Shown here one piece after another: positions 8,107 through 16,518 of a stretch of DNA of 64,000 nt (position 1 is the stretch's first letter; each line of letters begins with the position of its first letter). The stretch lies in the NCBI GenBank assembly GCA_024639905.1, contig JAHEGE010000007.1, positions 106,966 through 170,965 on the forward strand. The letters are read 5' to 3'. Position numbers and translations under genes: made by a program. The notes beneath the pieces are model-generated. The model saw only the letters and a list, made by a program, of their open reading frames with translations, made no database searches and had not been told where the DNA came from. The stretch comes from Gammaproteobacteria bacterium. Lineage in GTDB: Bacteria > Pseudomonadota > Gammaproteobacteria > Pseudomonadales > Pseudohongiellaceae.

Positions 8107-9254
8107 GCGTAAGCCTCCACTCGCACCGCACTCGTCTGCTCAGTGTCATCAGTTCCCTCTACTAATAGGGAGTCGGCATAGAGCAGCGTCATCGCAGGAT
8201 CGAAATGCAGAGTGGGCTGCTCGGGTATCTCTGCGCCTTCTGGAAGCAGCGCGCAAAGCGGTTGCGAGCCCAGCTGCAAGCGCAAGAGCAAATGGCGTCC
8301 GAGGTCTTCCACAGCGATCAGACGCACTGCCGGGCCGGTCTTAGGCTCGCCGCTTACGGTGACAGCCTCGGGCCGAATACCTATTTCAAGCCGCACACTA
8401 GTCGACTCGTGCAGCCCACGCCCGCGCGCGACGCTGCAAGTCGCTGCGTCTAAAGGAATTTTAACGCCGTCGACAAAAGCCTGCTCGCCGTCGAATTCGC
8501 AACGCAGCACATTCATGCCAGGCGATCCAATGAACGTACCAACGAAGGTATGCCGAGGTCGATCGAACAACGCCTTGGGCGTGCCAACTTGCAAGATGAC
8601 ACCGGCATCCATCACCACCACCTTATCGGCAAAGGTGAGTGCCTCGGTCTGATCGTGTGTCACATAGATCATCGTGTGACCAAAGCGCTCATGAATCTTT
8701 TTTAGCTCGGTTCGCAGCTGCCATTTCAGGTGCGGATCGATGACAGTCAGCGGCTCGTCGAACAGTATGGCACGCACATCGGTGCGCACGAGTCCGCGGC
8801 CTAGGGAAATCTTCTGCTTGTCGTCGGCGCTCAAACTACGCGCCCGTTCATGTGCACGCCCTTCTAGCCCAAGCATTACCAGAGTCTCTGCAACGCGCGC
8901 ATCAATTATCGCTTTTTCGAGACCACGGTTGCGCAGCGGAAAAGCGAGGTTATCCGCGACGCTAAGCGTGTCGTAAACCACGGGAAACTGGAACACCTGA
9001 GCGATGTTGCGCTGCTCAGTTGGCAGGTCGGTCACGTCGTCGCCATCGAACAGCACTCGCCCCTCACTTGGGCGCACGAGACCGGAAATAATATTCAACA
9101 GGGTTGTCTTGCCACAGCCAGAGGGGCCAAGCAGCGCATAGGCGCCGCCATCATCCCAGACTTGATCGAGCGGGTTCAAGGCATAGGGCACTGTCGCGCC
9201 TGAGCTGGCCGCAGGGTAGCGGTGCGCCAAGCCTTTGAGGTGGATGCTGGCCAT
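8103..9254 (-). CDS. glpT: ABC transporter ATPase with degenerate signature motif, GlpT-like
   Basis: This 383-residue MalK-like subunit should hydrolyse ATP to drive uptake. Walker A is GPSGCGKTT (43-51), Walker B ILFDE (163-167) and the H-loop histidine is H200 in YVTHDQTEAL. A C-terminal regulatory domain begins at about residue 240. The signature motif, normally LSGGQ, reads LSADD (141-145). Its partner at 9255-10370 has a normal LSGGQ but lacks the H-loop histidine, so the heterodimer would have one complete and one impaired ATP site. The start ATG directly follows the stop codon of the partner gene. It is fourth from the end of the five-gene run glpD-glpS-glpT-glpP-glpQ counted inclusively from glpS. 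Confidence 0.85.
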   Translation of the reverse strand: MASIHLKGLAHRYPAASSGATVPYALNPLDQVWDDGGAYALLGPSGCGKTTLLNIISGLVRPSEGRVLFDGDDVTDLPTEQRNIAQVFQFPVVYDTLSVADNLAFPLRNRGLEKAIIDARVAETLVMLGLEGRAHERARSLSADDKQKISLGRGLVRTDVRAILFDEPLTVIDPHLKWQLRTELKKIHERFGHTMIYVTHDQTEALTFADKVVVMDAGVILQVGTPKALFDRPRHTFVGTFIGSPGMNVLRCEFDGEQAFVDGVKIPLDAATCSVARGRGLHESTSVRLEIGIRPEAVTVSGEPKTGPAVRLIAVEDLGRHLLLRLQLGSQPLCALLPEGAEIPEQPTLHFDPAMTLLYADSLLVEGTDDTEQTSAVRVEAYA

Positions 9255-10370
9255 TTAATTAACCCTCTCGCACTGCTTTCGGAGGCGCGCGCCTGATTCA
9301 TCGAACAAAAAGCAGTCGGCGGGATCGATGGTAAGCTCAATTTCGGCACCACTAGCATGGGCATGCACACCGTCGAGTAGCGCCACCCACGGCTGACCTA
9401 AAAAATCCAAATGCACGAAGCTCTCAGAGCCGGTAATTTCGGTAACATCGACGCGACCCGTGATCGAGAAGCAGGCTGGTGAGCACTGCGCCGAACTGTC
9501 GCGTACATGATGCCCTCTTACCCCGAGCGTCAACTCAACAGCATCGGATCCAGCGCTCTCGATCAGTGCTAAAAGCGGTGCAGCGGTCGATTCAGCAAGG
9601 GCCTGATCGGTCTCTTTGTAGCGAAGGCTATTGCCTATCCGCTGAAGCGCGACAGTGTTAAGCGGGGGATCGGAGAAAAGCTTCGCCGCCATTAGCGTAT
9701 CAGGGTCGCGGTAAAGGCCCAGCGTAGGACCAAACTGCTCTACCCTGCCTTCGTGCAGGCAAGCAGTGTTGCCACCGAGCACAAGAGCCTCGCTTGGCTC
9801 CGTGGTCGCATAAACGAGCACCGCGCCGAGTTCCGCAAACAAAGTCGGCAACTCCGCGCGCAGTTCTTCGCGTAGCTTATAGTCGAGATTAGCCAACGGT
9901 TCGTCGAGTAACACCAGAGAGGCACGCTTAACTAGCGCCCGCGCGAGCGCGACGCGCTGCTGCTGGCCGCCAGACAGGTTAGCGGGTTTGCGTTCTAAAT
10001 AGGGTTCGAGCTTCAGCAGCGCGGCGGCCTGCATGACCCGGGCATCGATCTCATCCTTTGCCAGCTTCGCCACGCGCAGGGGCGAGGCAATATTTTCGTA
10101 TACGGTAAGGCTTGGGTAATTTATGAACTGCTGATACACCATCGCGAGCTCTCGCCGCTGCACAGCCACGCCGATTACCGACTCGCCGTCGAAACTGAGC
10201 GCTCCCGAATCGGGTCGATCCAAACCTGCCATCACTCGCATCAACGAAGTTTTGCCGGATAGCGTAGGGCCCAGGAGGATATTTAACTCGCCGCGCTTCA
10301 GCTCGAGGCTTACATCCTCGAGATAGCGTTGCCCATCGACAGCCAGGTTGATCTCGCTGAGCTTAAGCAT
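9255..10370 (-). CDS. glpS: ABC transporter ATPase lacking H-loop histidine, GlpS-like
   Basis: This 371-residue ATPase subunit pairs with the product of the next gene. Walker A is GPTLSGKTS (34-42), which fits GxxxxGKT/S but departs from the usual GPSGCGKTT. The signature LSGGQ (132-136) and Walker B LVLLDE (152-157) are normal. In the H-loop, where MalK-type proteins have YVTHDQTEAL, this protein has [10 protein letters not shown], so Thr190 replaces the catalytic histidine. A C-terminal TOBE-like domain follows. The gene overlaps the glpD stop codon by one base. The order glpD-glpS-glpT-glpP-glpQ matches the rhizobial glycerol transporter operon. Confidence 0.85.
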   Translation of the reverse strand: MLKLSEINLAVDGQRYLEDVSLELKRGELNILLGPTLSGKTSLMRVMAGLDRPDSGALSFDGESVIGVAVQRRELAMVYQQFINYPSLTVYENIASPLRVAKLAKDEIDARVMQAAALLKLEPYLERKPANLSGGQQQRVALARALVKRASLVLLDEPLANLDYKLREELRAELPTLFAELGAVLVYATTEPSEALVLGGNTACLHEGRVEQFGPTLGLYRDPDTLMAAKLFSDPPLNTVALQRIGNSLRYKETDQALAESTAAPLLALIESAGSDAVELTLGVRGHHVRDSSAQCSPACFSITGRVDVTEITGSESFVHLDFLGQPWVALLDGVHAHASGAEIELTIDPADCFLFDESGARLRKQCERVN

Positions 10371-11899
10371 TAGTCATCAAGCTCCGCTTTCGCACGTCCT
10401 TCCGATTCACAACGGGTGCGGACATACGCCTCGAGCGTTGTGAGTGCACCGCTGTTCAGCGTATCGAACACATAACCGAGCTTCGTGCGGCGCCACAGAA
10501 TATCGTCTGCACTGCGCGCCCATTCATGAGCAATCAAATAATCGACTTCGGCCGCGAACAGATCGCCGCCGAAGCAATCGCCGAGGGATTGCAGAGAGCT
10601 CTTGCCCGACAGTAATGCTCTTACGGCTGAGCCATAGGTTTGCTGCCACCGCTCGCGCAGAGACACTGGGGCCCAAGGCGCCAGCTCTGCAAGCTCTCTG
10701 CGCAAGTCGCTTTCACTTGCGTAGTGGCCACCCGGCAGCTGCGCTTGCTTGGTCCAAGGCTCGCCGAGGTTCGAGAAAGTCGGCGCGAGCGCAGCCATCA
10801 CGTCTTCGGCAAGGGTGCGATAGGTCGTGACCTTGCCGCCATAGACAGAGAGCAGCGGTGCTCGTCCGGCATGCGGCTCAAGGTGATAGTCGCGCGACAC
10901 TTTAGTCGCCTCTTTCCCTTCTTCGTCAATGAGGGGCCGCACGCCAGAATAAGTTGAGATTACGTCACTGCGTGTGAGCTGTTTAGTGAAATAGCTGTTC
11001 GTCACCTCAATCAGATAGTCGATCTCAGCATCCGCTATTTTTACCGTTTCCAGCTCACCGTCGAACTCGGCTTCGGTAGTGCCGACGAGAGAATACACAT
11101 CGAGATAAGGAATAACGAAAATAACGCGCCCATCGGTATGCTGCAGCATGAGAGCTTGTTTACCCTCGTGCAACTTGGGCACTAGGATATGGCTGCCCTT
11201 AACCAATCGAGTATCAAGCGGTGGTTTCTTACCAAATAGCTTGGTGAGCAAGCGAGCGACCCAAGGCCCTGCGGCGTTCACTACCGCACGCGCCTGAACC
11301 TGCCGCTCGACACCGCTACGGGAATCTTTGAGGCCGACTCGCCAACCGGATTCGGTTTCGGCTAAGGCAGTGCATTCGGTATAGTTCAGTATCACCGCCC
11401 CTTTTTCGGCGGCCTGCTGAGCATTAATTACAACGAGTCGCGAGTCATCAACCTGCGCATCCCAGTACTCGAAGCCCTTGGTAATATTCGGTCTTAGAGG
11501 ACTCTGTGAATCGAAGGTAATGCCACGCGAGCGCTGAAAAATCGAACTCTTGGCGAGAAAATCGTATAAGAGTAAGCCCGCACGAAGCATGATCGCGGGC
11601 CGCGAAGTTGGCAACTGTGGAATATTAAATGCTAGGGGCTTAATGATATGAGGTGCAGCGCGGGTCAACACATCGCGCTCGAGTAAGGCCTTGCGTACCA
11701 GGCTGAACTCATAAAACTCAAGATAGCGCAGACCACCATGAATGAGCTTGGTGCTCCAGCTTGACGTGCCTGAGGCGAGGTCGCCCTTCTCTACCAGCAT
11801 CACGCGGAGGCCACGACCGGCGGCATCTGCAGCGATACCTGCGCCGTTTATCCCCCCTCCGATCACTAAAAGGTCTACTGAGTCTGAGGATTCGGTCAC
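10370..11899 (-). CDS. glpD: Aerobic glycerol-3-phosphate dehydrogenase
   Basis: This 509-residue flavoprotein oxidises sn-glycerol 3-phosphate to dihydroxyacetone phosphate at the inner membrane and passes electrons to quinone. The N-terminal FAD-binding motif GGGINGAG (residues 14-21) and the following GTSSWSTKLIHGGLRYLE stretch (about 43-61) are typical of GlpD. The length matches the family (about 500). The start chosen is a GTG at 11899, which gives the usual short lead before the dinucleotide fold. It is the first gene of the minus-strand transporter operon and diverges from glpK, so uptake, phosphorylation and oxidation genes share one control region. Confidence 0.95.
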   Translation of the reverse strand: MTESSDSVDLLVIGGGINGAGIAADAAGRGLRVMLVEKGDLASGTSSWSTKLIHGGLRYLEFYEFSLVRKALLERDVLTRAAPHIIKPLAFNIPQLPTSRPAIMLRAGLLLYDFLAKSSIFQRSRGITFDSQSPLRPNITKGFEYWDAQVDDSRLVVINAQQAAEKGAVILNYTECTALAETESGWRVGLKDSRSGVERQVQARAVVNAAGPWVARLLTKLFGKKPPLDTRLVKGSHILVPKLHEGKQALMLQHTDGRVIFVIPYLDVYSLVGTTEAEFDGELETVKIADAEIDYLIEVTNSYFTKQLTRSDVISTYSGVRPLIDEEGKEATKVSRDYHLEPHAGRAPLLSVYGGKVTTYRTLAEDVMAALAPTFSNLGEPWTKQAQLPGGHYASESDLRRELAELAPWAPVSLRERWQQTYGSAVRALLSGKSSLQSLGDCFGGDLFAAEVDYLIAHEWARSADDILWRRTKLGYVFDTLNSGALTTLEAYVRTRCESEGRAKAELDD

Positions 11900-11970
11900 G
11901 GCGGTTTCTTTCGAGTCTGTTTAGAGAGTCACCGAGTCTACCATGGTGACCACCGCTGCCAACACCTGCC

Positions 11971-11996
11971 TGAGCAGATCTGAGCAGATCTGAGCA
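11971..11996. repeat. Short tandem repeat in the glpD-glpK control region
   Basis: The 10-base unit TGAGCAGATC occurs twice and is followed by a third partial copy (TGAGCA). It lies between the divergent glpD and glpK genes. A helical-turn-spaced repeat in this position may be a regulator binding site, but I recognise no known operator such as the E. coli GlpR site. Confidence 0.5.
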
Positions 11997-12026
11997 TAGT
12001 CTCAATTGATACTCTTACTTGTCTAC

Positions 12027-12054
12027 TTGTCGTGGCAGTTAAGTTGGGTAGAAT
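12027..12054 (+). promoter_or_regulatory. Candidate glpK promoter
   Basis: TTGTCG (12027-12032) and TAGAAT (12049-12054) are 16 bases apart. The -10 box ends only six bases before the glpK ATG at 12061, so transcription from it would begin at or next to the start codon and give a leaderless or nearly leaderless mRNA. No good Shine-Dalgarno sequence is present upstream of the ATG, which agrees with this. Confidence 0.4.
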
Positions 12055-12060
12055 CAACTG

Positions 12061-13557
12061 ATGAAACGTTATCTTCTCGCCATCGACCAAGGCACGACAT
12101 CCAGCCGCGCGCTGCTCTTCAACTCTGACCTCGAGAAGGTCGGTGCAGGCCAGCATGAATTCACCCAGCACTTTCCAAATAATGGCTGGGTCGAGCATGA
12201 CGCCGAGGAGATATGGGAGACGACACTGCGTAGCTGCCGCGAGGCAATCGATGCGGCGGGCGTGAGTCCTCAAGAAATAGCCGGAATCGGTATTACTAAT
12301 CAGCGCGAAACTACTGTTGTCTGGGATAGGGCAACGGGTGCTCCTATCGCCAATGCCATTGTCTGGCAGGATCGCCGCACTGCAGCCTTTTGTGACGAAC
12401 TGCGAGCGGCGGGACACGAGGCGATGGTGCAGGAGGCGACGGGACTGCTCATCGATTCCTATTTTTCAGCGAGCAAATTGCGTTGGCTACTGGACAACGT
12501 GCCCGATGCGCGTCGACGTGCAGAGGCCGGCGAACTCGCCTTTGGCACAATAGATTGCTATTTGCTTTGGCGACTGACCGATGGCAAGAGTCACGCCACC
12601 GACGCCACCAACGCCTCCCGCACTCAGCTCTTCAACATCGCCACTCAAGAATGGGACAAACGCTTACTCGACCTGTTCGAGATTCCTGCGTCACTTTTGC
12701 CCGAGGTGAAAGACTGCGCTGCGCAATTTGGTGTATCAACGGCGACTCATCTCGGCGCCGCACTGCCTATCGCCGGCATGATAGGCGACCAACAAGCGGC
12801 CGCGGTTGGTCAAGGCTGCTTCAGTGCAGGCATGGCGAAGAGCACCTATGGCACGGGCTGTTTTCTGCTTATTAATACCGGCACAGAGATCGTGCGCTCG
12901 GAACACAGGCTACTTAGCACGGTCGCATACCGACTCGCGGGCACAACGAGCTATGCAATCGAGGGCAGCATTTTTATGGCCGGCGCGACCATGCAGTGGA
13001 TCCGCGACGGACTAAAACTGATCGACGACGCTGCCGACAGCGAACCCCTAGCTCGCGACTTAAGCGCAGCGACGAACGACGAACTCAGCGTCTACCTTGT
13101 CCCCGCCTTCACTGGCCTCGGCGCGCCCTATTGGGACGCCGATGCACGCGGCGCGCTATTTGGCCTGACGCGGGACAGCGGCGTGAGAGAGGTGGTCACA
13201 GCCGGCTTAATGTCGGTGTGCTATCAGACGCGCGACCTCGTCGAAGCGATTCGAGGCGATGGCGCGACGCTCGACAGCCTGCGAGTCGATGGCGGCATGG
13301 CCAACAATAATTGGGTGATGCAGCGACTCTCGGATGTCCTTGGCTGTGAAGTACAACGACCCAGAATTACCGAGACCACCGCCCTCGGCGCAGCGTGTAT
13401 GGCGGGCTTGCAACTCGGCCTTTTCGCCTCGGTAAATGAGCTCGCAGCACGGTGGCAGTGCGAGTCTTCTTGGGTGCAAATGCTCGACGAAGACTGGCGC
13501 GAGCGCCACTATTCGGGCTGGCTGGATGCAGTCGCACGCACGCGCTCTTCGCGATAG
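12061..13557 (+). CDS. glpK: Glycerol kinase
   Basis: This 498-residue cytoplasmic FGGY-family kinase phosphorylates glycerol to glycerol 3-phosphate with ATP and traps imported glycerol. The N-terminal phosphate-binding DQGTTSSR motif (residues 9-16), NQRET (about 80-84), WQDRR (about 102-106) and the C-terminal FGGY signature region around 360-400 with VDGGMANN are in place. Length equals that of E. coli GlpK (502). It diverges from glpD and is followed on the same strand by a phosphatase gene 48 bases later. It supplies the substrate for the dehydrogenase encoded divergently. Confidence 0.97.
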   Translation: MKRYLLAIDQGTTSSRALLFNSDLEKVGAGQHEFTQHFPNNGWVEHDAEEIWETTLRSCREAIDAAGVSPQEIAGIGITNQRETTVVWDRATGAPIANAIVWQDRRTAAFCDELRAAGHEAMVQEATGLLIDSYFSASKLRWLLDNVPDARRRAEAGELAFGTIDCYLLWRLTDGKSHATDATNASRTQLFNIATQEWDKRLLDLFEIPASLLPEVKDCAAQFGVSTATHLGAALPIAGMIGDQQAAAVGQGCFSAGMAKSTYGTGCFLLINTGTEIVRSEHRLLSTVAYRLAGTTSYAIEGSIFMAGATMQWIRDGLKLIDDAADSEPLARDLSAATNDELSVYLVPAFTGLGAPYWDADARGALFGLTRDSGVREVVTAGLMSVCYQTRDLVEAIRGDGATLDSLRVDGGMANNNWVMQRLSDVLGCEVQRPRITETTALGAACMAGLQLGLFASVNELAARWQCESSWVQMLDEDWRERHYSGWLDAVARTRSSR

Positions 13558-13605
13558 ACTCTCCCGCCTAACTCTTAATCAGGCCGCGGCCAGCAGGACA
13601 TCACT

Positions 13606-14208
13606 ATGCAGCTCCATCTCATTCGCCACGGCCAAACTAACTGGAATGAAGAGCGCCGCATTCAAGGTCAGAGCGATTCGTTTCTTACCGAACTTGGCAT
13701 AAGCCAAGCCCAGGCGCTCGGCGCGCGCCTGAGTTCAACACGCTACGATGCGCATTACTGCAGCAGCAGCCTACGCACGCGCCAGACCGCAGAGCAGGCA
13801 TTTCCGGAGGCCGCTTCGGTCCACTACCGTGATGATCTGCGCGAAATTTTCCTAGGCCCCTGGGAAGGCAACCTGTACGCTGAAATGGCCGATCGCGAGC
13901 CGCTAAACTACAAGCACTTTTGGAAAGAACCGCATTTATTCGCTGTTGCAGGTGCTGAGAGCTTTCATGATCTGCAGCGTCGCGCCGTCGCGGCGATAGA
14001 CGAGATTTATGCTGCGCATAAGGGCCAAAGTGTAGCGCTGGTGAGTCATGGCGCGCTGATTAAAGCCTATCTCTGCGCCGTCGAGGGTCGCCCTCTGGCC
14101 CAATTTTGGGCGCCGCCGACGATGCACAATTGCTGCCATAGCATCGTGAATTTCGCCGCGGATGGCACACCCACAATCATTCAATATGCTGACGAACCCC
14201 TAAACTAG
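13606..14208 (+). CDS. Histidine phosphatase family protein (phosphoglycerate-mutase-like)
   Basis: This 200-residue cytoplasmic protein has the catalytic RHG motif at residues 7-9 (LIRHGQTNWN) and the second active-site histidine in SHGALIKAYL (about 147-156). The length suits the short histidine-phosphatase branch that includes CobC/GpmB-like enzymes. The substrate cannot be told from sequence; small phosphate esters are likely. The gene follows glpK on the same strand and is followed 23 bases later by the DUF1499 gene, so it is probably in the same transcription unit. A role in glycerol or sugar phosphate metabolism is only suggested by position. Confidence 0.85.
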   Translation: MQLHLIRHGQTNWNEERRIQGQSDSFLTELGISQAQALGARLSSTRYDAHYCSSSLRTRQTAEQAFPEAASVHYRDDLREIFLGPWEGNLYAEMADREPLNYKHFWKEPHLFAVAGAESFHDLQRRAVAAIDEIYAAHKGQSVALVSHGALIKAYLCAVEGRPLAQFWAPPTMHNCCHSIVNFAADGTPTIIQYADEPLN

Positions 14209-14231
14209 GGCATGCACAAAAAGGAAAGACT

Positions 14232-15053
14232 ATGAGTCCTATCGCACAGCCCAATCTACCGAGCCGGCTTGATCTGCCCCTGCGCCTGGGCGCCCTTCTG
14301 GTCATGCTTTTAGGCGTGGGGCTAGCCTTGCTCACGCTTTCTTCAGCCGCCGGCATCTGGCTCGGCGCCTGGGATTGGCGCATGGCGCTCGGTTTACTCA
14401 GGACGGCAAACAACGTTGGCGCCTGGCTGTTTTGGGTGTGTGTTGTAGCCGGCGCGATAATCGCTGCGCTGAGCATGCTTATGAACCATACCGCGCGTAG
14501 GCGCTTAGTAGGCTACGTTACGGCGGGCATTGTTGCAGCGGGTGCGGGCTACTACATCCCCGAGAGTTTCCGCCCGCCCGAGGGCGTAAACTACCCGATG
14601 ATTCATGACATCACGACGAACACCGTGAATCCGCCCGCATTCGTCGATGTGTTGCCACTGCGCGGCGATGAGTCTAATAGCGTCGTCTATGGCGGCGCCG
14701 AGAACGTCACGGCTGAAGAGCTCGCCGCGCTGACCCGAGAGGCCTACCCTGATCTTGTTGAGCGAGTCTACGATGAGAGGCATGCGGATGTGTATCGACG
14801 CGCACTGAATGCGGTGAACGAATTAGGCTGGGAAGTTGTGTCGGCAAACTTCGACAACCGCCGCATTGAGGCGACCGACACTACCCTCTGGTTCCGCTTT
14901 AAGGACGACATAGTGATCACGTTTGGCACGCAGAGTAACAGGGTTGTAGTCAATGCCCGCTCCACCTCTCGCGTCGGTGTAGGCGATGTCGGTGCGAATG
15001 CCATTCGACTGCGTAAATTTTTCGCGCTGCTAGACTCACCTCAGACTCTCTAG
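14232..15053 (+). CDS. DUF1499 membrane-anchored protein
   Basis: This 273-residue protein has three hydrophobic segments in its N-terminal third (about residues 19-42, 60-84 and 93-111). A soluble domain follows (about 115-270) with the DUF1499 pattern: a conserved Y...A near AYPDL, VYRRALNAVNELGWEVV, and a terminal segment rich in IRLRKFF. Function of the family is unknown. The soluble part probably faces the periplasm. A Shine-Dalgarno-like AAGGAAAG lies just before the ATG. It shares strand and close spacing with the phosphatase upstream and the signal-peptidase-II-like gene 15 bases downstream. Confidence 0.8.
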   Translation: MSPIAQPNLPSRLDLPLRLGALLVMLLGVGLALLTLSSAAGIWLGAWDWRMALGLLRTANNVGAWLFWVCVVAGAIIAALSMLMNHTARRRLVGYVTAGIVAAGAGYYIPESFRPPEGVNYPMIHDITTNTVNPPAFVDVLPLRGDESNSVVYGGAENVTAEELAALTREAYPDLVERVYDERHADVYRRALNAVNELGWEVVSANFDNRRIEATDTTLWFRFKDDIVITFGTQSNRVVVNARSTSRVGVGDVGANAIRLRKFFALLDSPQTL

Positions 15054-15068
15054 GAGGGTTAGCCGCGC

Positions 15069-15536
15069 ATGACACGCGAATCACATAATCGGCATTTCGC
15101 CTCCTTCCTAGCGATCGCCGCCTTCGTGCTTGTTCTCTCACAGGCTATAGGCTACTGGGTTAACGCCACCATACCGCTGCACAGTAGCCTCGAGTTAAAC
15201 CCGTTTCTCTTCTTCACCCATGTGCGTAATCATGGCGGCGTATTCGGTATGCTGCAGGGTCAAGGATGGATCTTTGGTGTGTTCAGCCTGGGTTTATTGT
15301 CTGCGGTCGGCCTGTATCTGCGCTTTGGCCCAGCGCTTCCGCGCTATGAATACCTCTGCTTCGGGCTGATCGTGGGGGGTGGCGCGAGCAACGTACTAGA
15401 TCGCCTGCTCTACGGCAGCGTGATCGATTTCATCGACATTCAAGGCATTCCTTACTGGCACTACGTCTTCAATACAGCCGACGTCATGATCCACCTCGGC
15501 ATCTGGCCAATGCTAGCCCTCTCCCTCCGCCGCTAA
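15069..15536 (+). CDS. lspA: Signal peptidase II (LspA)-like protein
   Basis: This 155-residue inner-membrane aspartyl protease has four hydrophobic segments. LspA cleaves the signal peptide of lipid-modified prolipoproteins. The two catalytic aspartates lie in SNVLDRLLYGSVIDFID (first Asp about residue 113) and in FNTAD (about residue 138). The usual NxGAAFG loop is NHGGVFG here. It is not next to ileS or fkpB, the usual neighbours of the housekeeping lspA, so it may be a second copy or a paralogue with a narrower role. An AGGAGG overlaps the preceding stop codon but is about 12 bases from the ATG, somewhat far. A perfect inverted repeat starts directly after the stop. Confidence 0.8.
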   Translation: MTRESHNRHFASFLAIAAFVLVLSQAIGYWVNATIPLHSSLELNPFLFFTHVRNHGGVFGMLQGQGWIFGVFSLGLLSAVGLYLRFGPALPRYEYLCFGLIVGGGASNVLDRLLYGSVIDFIDIQGIPYWHYVFNTADVMIHLGIWPMLALSLRR

Positions 15537-15618
15537 CCCGGGGTCAGGTCTTTCATCGATGCATTTTCCCCACGTTATACCTATGGAAAATGCATCGATG
15601 AAAGACCTGACCCCGGGT
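15537..15618. repeat. 34-bp perfect inverted repeat between convergent genes
   Basis: Bases 15537-15570 and 15585-15618 are perfect inverted copies (ACCCGGGGTCAGG ... GCATTTTCC) around a loop of about 14 bases. It starts directly after the lspA-like stop codon and lies between convergent genes, so it could end transcription from both sides, although there is no T-tract. A one-arm copy follows nhaC at 3561. GGGGTCAGGTCTT palindromes of this kind are, from general knowledge, dispersed REP-like elements in various proteobacteria. Confidence 0.85.
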
Positions 15619-15624
15619 TTGATT

Positions 15625-16506
15625 CTAGCGCTTGATGATTTTGCCGGTCGTTAACGCCACGCCGAATAGTATGAGACCGCAGCCGCCGAGCATATATGCG
15701 GTGACAGGTTCACCCAAGAATGTGCTAGACCACAAGAGACTAAACGCAGGCACCATGAAGGTGGTATTCAACGCGCGGGCGGCGCCGATACGGGCGATCA
15801 GCTTATAGAAAATGAGATACGCCACACCAGTACACACCGAACCCAGCGCCAGCACCGCTGCCCACATCGATGTGCTCGGCGCGACTTGAGGCCATTGCCA
15901 CCAAGCTAGCGGCGCGAGCGTGAGCGTGGCAAAGCCAAGGCTCCCCACGGTGACGGTCAAGCCACTTACGCCCTGCAATCGATGTTGAGCAAGATTGCTG
16001 GCGGTTCCGTAAAGCAGCGATGCCAACAGCCCCGCCCCTATAGAGAGTAATGCTTGAGGGCCAAATTCAATCGCATGGGGATCAAAAACGATGAGTACGA
16101 CCCCGCTGAATCCAACACCCATCCCTACCAGCGCGAGCCGGCTAAGGCGAACAGACCAGAAACTAAACGCAATTATCGCAGCGAAGAACGGCACGGTGGC
16201 GTTCAAAATAGAGGTAATGCCAGCGTTTAGCTGTAACGACGCGTAAGCGAGCAGGCTAAATGGCAGACTCATATTGGCAAGGCTAATGACGAAGACGATT
16301 CGCCAGTGCTGAAGCAGTTGCGCCCCCAGCCCTCGGTAAAGAAAGACGGGCAGCAACAAACAGAACCCGAAGAACACGCGCGCAGCGATGAGGGGCACGG
16401 GACCGAACACCGGCGCTGCGAGCCTGAGGAAGAAGAACGAGGCGCCCCAGATCGCAGAGAGTGCGATCAAGCCAACCCAGTCCCGGATTTCCAGTTTAGT
16501 GTCCAT
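15625..16506 (-). CDS. DMT-superfamily transporter, EamA family
   Basis: This inner-membrane protein of about 293 residues has ten hydrophobic segments in two EamA-type halves (about 8-140 and 150-290), typical of drug/metabolite exporters. The substrate is unknown; amino acids or small metabolites are common for the family. The ATG at 16506 follows one codon after an alternative GTG. The gene starts about ten bases after the stop codon of the glyoxylate aminotransferase gene on the same strand, so the two are likely co-transcribed and the transporter may handle a related amino acid. Confidence 0.85.
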   Translation of the reverse strand: MDTKLEIRDWVGLIALSAIWGASFFFLRLAAPVFGPVPLIAARVFFGFCLLLPVFLYRGLGAQLLQHWRIVFVISLANMSLPFSLLAYASLQLNAGITSILNATVPFFAAIIAFSFWSVRLSRLALVGMGVGFSGVVLIVFDPHAIEFGPQALLSIGAGLLASLLYGTASNLAQHRLQGVSGLTVTVGSLGFATLTLAPLAWWQWPQVAPSTSMWAAVLALGSVCTGVAYLIFYKLIARIGAARALNTTFMVPAFSLLWSSTFLGEPVTAYMLGGCGLILFGVALTTGKIIKR

Positions 16507-16518
16507 CACACGCCCGGC

